Source: Linyphia triangularis (lineage: Eukaryota; Arthropoda; Arachnida; Araneae; Linyphiidae). From it: a stretch of DNA of 64,000 bases. Both the position numbers and the translations under genes were made by a program. The stretch is taken from contig OZ021726.1 of NCBI GenBank assembly GCA_963978545.1, positions 52,869,959 through 52,933,958 of the forward strand, given 5' to 3'. The notes under the pieces are model-generated. The model saw only the letters and a list, made by a program, of their open reading frames with translations. It was not told the DNA's origin and ran no database searches. Positions 56,663-64,000 of the stretch are shown one piece after another; the first letter of the stretch is position 1, and every line of letters starts with the position of its first letter.

Positions 56663-56838
56663 AGGTTGGTTAGTTGTTTTCAGATTATCTGGCGCCGTCA
56701 GCAACACGAGGGCTATAATGCGCCGAAACGTTCGTCATTTAACCAGCCAATATACATTTACAAACATCCATGCCTTGCACGGGATTCGAACCCGCCATCT
56801 CGTAGTCTAGAAGCTAACCACTATACCGTTTGGTCGGC
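56663..56838 (-). mobile_element. SINE A copy, full length
   Basis: Complete head (GGCCGACCAAACGG at the right end) and body. The B box is present with a change (GGTTCGAATCC). Only a 5-bp duplication (CACTT) can be seen, so it is an older copy or one side has mutated. Confidence 0.88.
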
Positions 56839-57374
56839 CACTTGACATAAAATTGACCATTGGAGATATTTTATGGCCTACGAGAGGATCACCAATTGTT
56901 AATTTTTTCCTCCTCTGCCAACTTTTTTTCATATCTGAATAAACTATATATTTAAAATAATTATATATTATCATGATTCATATTGAATGCATTAGTACGT
57001 CATGAACTGCGGTCCGGTAAATTTAACTTTCTTAGAAAAATCTCGTGTAATTCTCCGCTAATTGGATGTTGTTGAGAACGTTTTTTAAAACTTTCTTAAA
57101 ACCAAATAATATTTAAAAGAATAAAGGAGTCGACTAATTATATAGTTCTCGTAGTTGGCCGCCAACAAAAAGTTTGTCAGCGGTCGATAGTATAAGTAAG
57201 TACTAAAAAAATAAACAAGTATGCCTAACCATTTCAATCGCAATAAGTTTTCTTGCAAGTTTAAAAACTATGAAAACTAAACATTTTAAAACTAGTTATT
57301 GTTAAGCAAATAAATAATAAATTTAAAATTAGTACCTTAAAACAAGAAGTGAAATCCCAACAAAAACATCTCTG
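56839..57374. other. Intergenic, nothing recognised
   Basis: AT-rich, no supported feature. Confidence 0.5.
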
Positions 57375-57778
57375 TAAAAAGGTGCCCAATTTCCTCATGC
57401 AATGATTATAGCCGTGAAAAGTATTGACATCTAAAGCAGTACCAAGTTTAAAGTTGTAAAATACGGGCAATGAAAATTAGTTAAATTTTCTTCTGGAAAT
57501 CAAAATTCTCCTGCATAGGCCTAAATATCTAGCTACAAAAATGCTTGTGAGATTCGGCCATTACGTGTCAGTGAACCAGAATACGTAATGGCCAAGTGTC
57601 ACGAATATTTTTGCAGCTAGATATTTAGGCCTATGCTGGGGAATTTTGATTTTGAGAAGAACATTTTACTAGTTTTCATTGCCCGTGATTTACAACAACT
57701 TTAAACTTCTTTCTACTTTAGATCTCGATACTTTTCACGACCATAATCATTGCATGAAGAACTTGGCGCCTTTTTAAC
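57375..57778. repeat. Long foldback, about 190-bp arms
   Basis: Left arm 57375-57566 and right arm 57583-57778 with a 16-nt loop. The best-paired core is TAGGCCTAAATATCTAGCT against AGCTAGATATTTAGGCCTA, and GGCCATTACGT against ACGTAATGGCC. Outer parts are more diverged. Likely a foldback MITE; a transcript would form a near-continuous hairpin. Confidence 0.8.
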
Positions 57779-57929
57779 ACGCTTTTATTAGCTTCGTATG
57801 TATGTAACGGAATCTTTGAACTCTATTTTCAACCTCTTCAAAACGTTAAATTAATTTGAAATTTTGCACAGTTATCAAGGACTGATGACAATACAATAAT
57901 TCCATAAATTTGTTACATTATTGCAAGGA

Positions 57930-57972
57930 TTACCTCGTGTTGCCCTTGCTCCGTTAAACTTCAACCAACTTT
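57930..57972 (+). mobile_element. SINE D tail fragment
   Basis: GTGTTGCCCTTGCTCCGTTA followed by AACTTCAACCAAC matches the 3' end of the copies at 23557 and 50639. No duplication found. Confidence 0.45.
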
Positions 57973-57994
57973 CTTCGGAATCGAACCCTGTGGG

Positions 57995-58975
57995 TAAATT
58001 CCTATTGTACGTATCAGGGTTGGCGCGGTTTCAAAATTTGGCGACAACGCCAGAATGACGTAGTTTTCGATTATCGCCAACTCAAGATGGCGGTAGATTT
58101 GAACTAAACAAGATGGTGGGTATTTGGAAATGGGCCGTTAATATTAAACGATCGCTAAAACAGAAGGAATATGAATGTAAACAATAAAATACCACTTATT
58201 ATGCGATTTAATTACAAAAAATTCGGATTAAAAAGGTGTATGTTTATGGAGTAATTGTAATACGGCTATAGTAAATTGCAGCAGCGACGTGAAATACAAA
58301 TTGCTGTATTCAAAACAAACAGCCCTTCGGCCAAATATCCTCTCACGATGGTACCTCCGGCTTTCAAAATGACCGTTAAAACTAAACAAACGATTGAAAA
58401 CATAACGAATATGCAATTAAACAATAATATATGTTAGTTAATAACAAAAAAATATTTATTAAAAAAAACGAGATTCAAATTGCTGTCTTCAAAACAAACG
58501 GCTCTTCCAGCAGGATACCCTCGCAAAAAGGAAAATATAACAAATATGCAAATAAACTATAAAATTCTATCTAATATGCTATTTAACAACTAAAAATACC
58601 TATGAAAAAAACGGGCACCGAAGCAAAATACAAATTGCTGCCGTCAAAACAAACGGCCTTTTTCCTGCTGGACATCTACGGTAAAACGTAACGAATATGA
58701 AAATAAACAATAAAATACGGCATATTTTAACTAATTACTAAAATTACGGCTAATTATTCAAAAATGGCCCTCGTGAAAACAACACCGTTGGCGGGAAGCA
58801 AAATACGAAATGGCAATGGCAGGAACACCCACGCCATCCACACATTCAAAATAGGGTTACCATAAAATCACTGCTGCGCATGCGCGTAAAAATAGGGTTG
58901 ATACATTGGAAACATTATCGCCTTTTGGTTTGCCGCCAAATGCATTTGGCGACGTGACACGTATAATAGGAATAA
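57995..58975. mobile_element. 1-kb inverted-repeat element with internal tandem units
   Basis: GGGTAAATTCCTATTGTACG at the left faces CGTATAATAGGAATAACCCC at the right, with subterminal TTTGGCGACAACGCC / ATTTGGCGACGTG phrases. Inside are three to four diverged units of about 155-180 bp marked by AAATTGCTGTCTTCAAAACA (58297, 58476, 58631). Confidence 0.6.
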
Positions 58976-59776
58976 CCCCTCTGGTGTCCCATTACCCATT
59001 ACAACCCTAGCAGTCACAGAACCTACCATCGACAGTTTATAAGGCAGACATTTGAAAGATCTGTCGTGGGCACTACGGCTGTACTATCAGCAAAAAGTTA
59101 TTCAGATTTATAATATAATAATGATGGACGAGCCACCGATTAGTTTTGATCTAATATTAAAGCGTTCCTTTCATCTGGTCGGAACTCTGGATTGCAAGGA
59201 TTAGCTCTAGAAATACCACAGTTTCCCACGTAAATGTGGACACGATCTAAGTGGTCATAACCGAATTAATGAGCTATTCGTGGTTTCACCTTAATATGAC
59301 GTGTACTGAGACTTGCATGAGTTAATCATTTAGACAAGCATATGACTACTGGCCGGATCAACTAATACGAAGTTTCATTCACGTTTCACAATTGAATAAT
59401 TAATAGTTTATAAAACTAAAAAACATGCTTTAATAGAAAGCGTGTTTTTTTAGTCGCATTATCCTTACCAGGATCTTCAGGATTAGCGATTTTTCATATT
59501 CAGAGATACACGGTAATGTTTTGTGCCAAGTAATGCGACCGGTACTAAGGTATACACATGATTTAAATTTGAGACAAACATGTGACTAATGACAGGAAAA
59601 ACTGGAGAGTTTTGTTCACTTAACAAAAAAAATTAACTAAAAAAAATTATAGTTTACTACAAAAATAATAAATAGTTTGAATAAATAGTGAACTAAAAAG
59701 TAGAAAATAAATAATAGTTTAAAAAACACGCTTTAATAGAAAACTGAACTAAAAAGTAGCAAATAAATAATAGTTT
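58976..59776. other. Intergenic, nothing firm
   Basis: Non-repetitive up to 59400. After about 59620 it grades into AT-rich sequence with phrases such as GTGAACTAAAAAGTAGAAAA that recur in the following foldback. Confidence 0.45.
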
Positions 59777-60106
59777 AAAAAAACTAAAAAACACGCTTGA
59801 ATAGAAAAGTAAACTAGAGAGTAGAAAATAATTTTAAATAAGTTTGAAATAAGAATAGAGTTATTAACAAGAAAGATTTATTTTATCGTAAAAAAGCGTG
59901 GGGTGCTTTTTAAAATATTTTTGTAATGGCTCTACTTTTACTAATATCTGTCATTAAATATTTACAACAATTGACTCAAGCACCCAACGATTTTTTACCA
60001 TAAAATAAATATTTCTTGTTAATCACTCTATTCTTATTTCAAACTTATTTAAAATTATCTTCTACTCTCTAGTTCACTTTTATTAAAGCGTGTTTTTTAG
60101 TTTTTT
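59777..60106. repeat. Foldback with about 125-bp arms and local tandem copies
   Basis: Left arm 59777-59906 and right arm 59980-60106 pair closely (TTAAATAAGTTTGAAATAAG against CTTATTTCAAACTTATTTAA). A partial extra copy of the outer part (AAAACACGCTTTAATAGAAA) lies at 59725 and another near 59423. Confidence 0.8.
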
Positions 60107-60162
60107 AATTAGAGAGATTTTTTTGTTGGGATTGATTTTACTAACTATGGATAAGGAGAATG

Positions 60163-60538
60163 CAATTTTCTGATCCAAGTTCTTTTAAACCAATTTTATT
60201 TCATTCGGGAGCATCTGGTGGCTGCGTGGTTAATGCTCTGGCCTCGCATGTTCAATGCACCGAGTTCATATCCCGAGAAATTGTTGCAAAAAAAGCTTAA
60301 TATTTTTTTACAATTTTCTAATCCAGTTCTTTTTAACCAATCGCATTTCACTAGGGCACATCTCGTGGCTGCGTAGTTAGCGCTCTGGCCTCGCATGTTG
60401 AAGGTGCAGGGTTCGAATCCCGGGCAAGGGATAAATATTCGTTGCAATTCAGAATTCTCGTTAAGTTGTAGGTCCCGACCTGATTAGCTGTTATTGAGCC
60501 TAAAATAGGTCGTTGGGGGTGCAAACCAACCAACCAAC
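60163..60538 (+). repeat. Tandem duplication of SINE B plus flank
   Basis: 60163-60310 and 60311 onward share CAATTTTCT(G/A)ATCCA, TTCTTTTAAACCAA, CATCT(G/C)GTGGCTGCGT and the start of the SINE B head. The repeated unit therefore includes both flank and part of the SINE. The first copy is a truncated SINE (to about 60285), the second a full one. Confidence 0.7.
60354..60538 (+). mobile_element. SINE B copy
   Basis: Head with TAGCGCTCTGGCCTCGCATG, perfect B box GGTTCGAATCC, diverged body, and tail CAAACCAACCAACCAAC. Confidence 0.85.
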
Positions 60539-61045
60539 TCATTTCATTCAATTTTTAGTAAAACGAAAATTTTTAGAAAAATTATTCCTGCCTTTTTTTC
60601 ATCCCTATTTTGTAGCGCTAGTAACTCTAAGTTACTGATAACGATTTGATATTATCATAAAAAAAAAAAATCTCCAAAATAATATATCCATGCGCTCTTT
60701 TGTAGGCAACTACGCAGTATGTAGGCTTGAAACACATTGTGCAAAAATAGTTACGCAACTTTCGCAATGCCTAGAAGATTTGATAAGGCGAACGCTTTGA
60801 ATAGCACTTGCCGAGTTCAAGCGAAAACGCCGGACTAGTTCAAAAGCTGATTGCTTATACGTTCATCTGGTATTTGGAACTTTCGACATTTCCAAAAACC
60901 TATACTTTTTCTCTGAAAGGACTGTAAATATACAGGTAAAGTAATTTTTGCAAGTATTTTAAATTAATTTTTATGGATTCATTGTATTGTATGCAATAAG
61001 AATATGAGAGCTTAGCGTGTATAAAGTTTACTTTCTGGGTTTGTT
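60539..61045. other. Intergenic, nothing recognised
   Basis: No supported feature. Confidence 0.5.
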
Positions 61046-61057
61046 CCGTAGCAAACT

Positions 61058-61226
61058 GCCGACCAAACGGTATAGTGGTTAGCGTGCTGGCTTCTAGACC
61101 ACGAGGTTGCGGGTTCGAGTCCCGTGTTAGGCATGGGTGTTTGTAAATGTATGTTAGCTTGTCCAATGAGGAACATTTCGGCGCGTGTTGCTGACGGCGC
61201 CAGATAATCTGAAAACAACCAACCAA
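61058..61226 (+). mobile_element. SINE A copy
   Basis: Perfect 12-bp target duplication CCGTAGCAAACT (61046-61057, 61227-61238). Intact A and B boxes; a small deletion removes ATTATAGCCCTC from the body. Confidence 0.92.
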
Positions 61227-61452
61227 CCGTAGCAAACTCTATTATGCTCTTGTTTACAAACGCTGAACTACAATGTTTTAATAAATTTTTGTACAACGAA
61301 TGAATTTTTTTATAAGGTGGTAGTGTAAAATTGTAAACAACGTGGAGTGTAGAACGCGGTTAAATTGGTTGTACAACAGTATTTTACAAGTTTAGATTTT
61401 ACCGGCTCTGAATTGGAAACATGCCATTAAGTTGTACAACAAAATCTGTCAA

Positions 61453-62160
61453 AATATTAATATATAACTATTATATATTAAATATTAATATATAACTATT
61501 ATATATTAAATATTAATATATAACTATTATATATTAAATATTAATATATAACTATTATATATTAAATATTAATATATAACTATTATATATTAAATATTAA
61601 TATATAACTATTATATATTAAATATTAATATATAACTATTATATATTAAATATTAATATATAACTATTATATATTAAATATTAATATATAACTATTATAT
61701 ATTAAATATTAATATATAACTATTATATATTAAATATTAATATATAACTATTATATATTAAATATTAATATATAACTATTATATATTAAATATTAATATA
61801 TAACTATTATATATTAAATATTAATATATAACTATTATATATTAAATATTAATATATAACTATTATGTATTAAATATTAATATATAACTATTATGTATTA
61901 AATATTAATATATAACTATTATGTATTAAATATTAATATATAACTATTATGTATTAAATATTAATATATAACTATTATGTATTAAATATTAATATATAAC
62001 TATTATGTATTAAATATTAATGTATAACTATTATGTATTAAATATTAATGTATAACTATTATGTATTAAATATTAATGTATAACTATTATATATTAAATA
62101 TTAATGTATAACTATTATATATTAAATATTAATATATAACTATTATTCATTAAATATTAA
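61453..62160. repeat. 28-bp AT minisatellite, about 25 copies
   Basis: Unit AATATTAATATATAACTATT followed by ATATATTA, almost without G or C and nearly self-complementary. The first 14-15 units are essentially identical. From about 61861 units carry ATGTATTA, and from about 62020 some also carry TTAATGTATAAC. The last unit decays into ACTATTATTCATTAAATATT. Confidence 0.97.
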
Positions 62161-63009
62161 TATTTAACTAATAAGATTCATGTTGCTTTCTAGAATGTTT
62201 AAGGAAAGTAGAAAATTGTTATGCAAAACATTTTGTTGCCAAGTGGAAACGAAACATAATATTCACAGCCCTTAATATTAACGAACACTTAAATATATTT
62301 ACTTGATTATTATATACCTTTTGTTATATAGTGTGTGTGTTACAAAATTACACCCTTGTATAAATATCTGAAATTCCATATATAAATGATCAAGTCTTGA
62401 TTTCAATTTAAAATACATAATTTTTCCTTTCAAGCTCATTAAATAAAAATTCAAATTTTCTCCCATTCGAGACACAAATGGAGGGAGACGGTTTCCCTTT
62501 AAAAGACCCCCCCCCCTCCCTGAAGACATTCCACCTTTCCCACAGATTCTGACAAAATAATGTTCCTTCCCGGTATATTGTGATAGCATTAAGTTTTTGC
62601 TCATGAAAACCCTCAATTCAACCATCAAATAGAAATTCAACTAAATATCAATAGGTTACTCACTGACACAAAACTTACTTATCTATCTTGTGTCCAAATG
62701 GTTAGAAATCTCGTTTTAGATATGGTATCGGGCTTCAATCCTAGGCAACTATGGGTATCTTATAGTTAGGAATTAACTTTTTTTTTTTTTTTGATATTGT
62801 TGGTTTTTACTTTGCATATAATTCTTTTAAATACATGAAGTAAAAAATTCATTTGACCGCAAGACTAAATGCAACCGTGATCATTTAGAATCTATTTTAG
62901 AGCTAGAATCTATTTAGGAAAAACATTCGCACGTTGCCAGTTGCACAATTGAGGCGTTGTGAATGCGAAGGGGGAAATCAACAACGGATCAAAAAGTTTT
63001 TAGCCATCT
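62161..63009. other. Intergenic, nothing recognised
   Basis: Short open frames only. A C run at 62508-62517. Confidence 0.5.
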
Positions 63010-63010
63010 G

Positions 63011-63188
63011 GTTGGTTGTTTTCAGATTATCTGGCGCCGTCAGCAACACGAGGGCTATAATGCGCCGAAACATTCGTCATTAGACAAGCCAACATACATT
63101 TACAAACACCCATGCCTAACACGGGACTCGAACCCGCAACCTCGCGGTCTAGAAGCTGGCACGCTAACCACTATACCGTTTGGTCGGC
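63011..63188 (-). mobile_element. SINE A copy, full length
   Basis: A 14-bp target duplication TTTTTAGCCATCTG (62997-63010, 63189-63202). Head, A box (CTAACCACTATA on +) and B box (GGACTCGAACC on +) intact, plus one small insertion in the head (GCTGGCACGCTAAC). Confidence 0.93.
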
Positions 63189-63339
63189 TTTTTAGCCATC
63201 TGAACCTAGACCCTTTACAGATTCTACAAGTATAGTTTTCATTGAATTTTCCCTTTTTTGCCTCTCAAATTAGAGAATGATACCAAGCATAGGTAAATCA
63301 ATACATGGAAAACTTTTCAAAAGCGTTTTTCTGACAACC

Positions 63340-63755
63340 ACCTTTTTTTGTTGCACCTTCGTATCCGCAATACCCATCGATATAGATAAACAACTGGATA
63401 GACTGCTCCATTGTCAATGCAAAGAGAAAAACGCGCCGGGGATTGCGAAGCTGGTGGGAAGATTAACCAATCACAGTTCACTTTTACAGTTGAATGGAAA
63501 TGCGAAAAACCTTGTAAAATGCTAGAGTATATATTTTTTGGCACATTATTACTAATTAAGGTCTACTATTGACATTTCTGCTGTGTACAACCCAAAATTT
63601 TATTTTCGATCCTCGGCAATCCGTATTTTTTATCCCACCAACGGCATCTGGCAACGGCTTCATTTTCCCAGCGTTAAGCAGTCTATCCAGTTGTTAATTT
63701 ATATCGATGGCAATACCTTAATTGCACCACTCTACAACGTAAAAAAGTGTTTGCA
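63340..63755. repeat. Foldback element with imperfect arms
   Basis: CATCGATATAGATAAACAAC and TGGATAGACTGCTC at 63377-63410 match the reverse complement of 63675-63710 (GCAGTCTATCCAGTTGTTAA, then TTTATATCGATGGCAATACC). The similarity continues more weakly outward and inward. Small open frames on both strands here are by-products. Confidence 0.65.
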
Positions 63756-63849
63756 TTGCCCCAATGTACAATTACGGAATTACCCTTAAATTTGTTTCAA
63801 ACGGGTAAAACATGCGGGCATTAAATGCAAGTGTTGGTTCGTTTGCGAA

Positions 63850-64000
63850 ATGATCCATTTTTTACGCACAATACCTGCTAATTTGACCAAGATAACCATC
63901 TTAGATCAGATCAGCTTAACGTGGATTCCTAACCACAACGATCATTCATGTCTAACCCAAGATTCGAACCCGGCACTTTTGGCACGCGAAGCCAGAGGTC
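63850..64000 (-). mobile_element. SINE B copy, cut by window end
   Basis: The plus strand shows CAGCTTAACGTGGATTCCTA, CACAACGATCATTCATGTCT and GGATTCGAACC-like ATTCGAACCCGGCACTTTTG. The tRNA head continues past the window. Confidence 0.85.

Noticed and set aside
61453..62160. CRISPR-like regular array
   Set aside because: There are no unique spacers; the unit repeats head to tail, and the DNA is eukaryotic.
63277..63525. 82-codon frame with a signal-peptide-like start
   Set aside because: It overlaps a foldback repeat with open frames on both strands and has no splice context or known homologue; the hydrophobic stretch is likely chance.

Overview
The window is AT-rich, intron-rich animal nuclear DNA. 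tRNA-derived SINEs, Helitrons, hAT-like and other inverted-repeat DNA transposons, and long introns with tiny exons all point to an arthropod. A chelicerate such as a spider is my best guess, from overall impression only. No bacterial operon, CRISPR array, rRNA gene or functional tRNA gene was found.

One protein-coding gene is well supported. Eight exons on the + strand (1482-24610) splice with GT-AG junctions and consistent phases into the last 357 residues of an SLC17-family solute carrier (sialin / vesicular glutamate transporter relatives, major facilitator superfamily). The first exons, for roughly the N-terminal third, lie upstream of the window. The fifth intron-exon step crosses a 12.6-kb intron packed with transposons. 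Two positions usually conserved in the family are changed, so this looks like a divergent paralogue. A short 3' UTR with an AATAAA signal follows.

From about 25.2 kb to 64 kb I see no convincing gene. The sequence is repeats and plain AT-rich DNA, with a few GC-richer islands; one at 31.9-32.1 kb carries a perfect RFX X-box next to CCAAT boxes. Two large tRNA-SINE families (called A and B here) recur through the window, with a third family (C) and a short family (D). Many copies have clean 10-16 bp target-site duplications. SINEs A, B and D all end in a CAACCAACC-type tail, which suggests they used the same LINE partner.

DNA transposons include two hAT-like elements with 8-bp duplications (7189-7907; 9733-11893), a 4.2-kb inverted-repeat element (9632-13836) that hosts the second hAT, a Tc1 transposase fossil and a Helitron, two full-length Helitron-like elements (15299-16079; 38868-40212), a TTAA-flanked element (49554-50274), a TA-flanked element with seven copies of one motif (55307-56565), a 1.5-kb element with CRE palindromes (28996-30533), and several long foldbacks. 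No intact transposase was found, so all look non-autonomous. A 0.7-kb array of a 28-bp AT-only repeat lies at 61453-62160. The transposon layers can be ordered in time because their insertion boundaries can be read directly.
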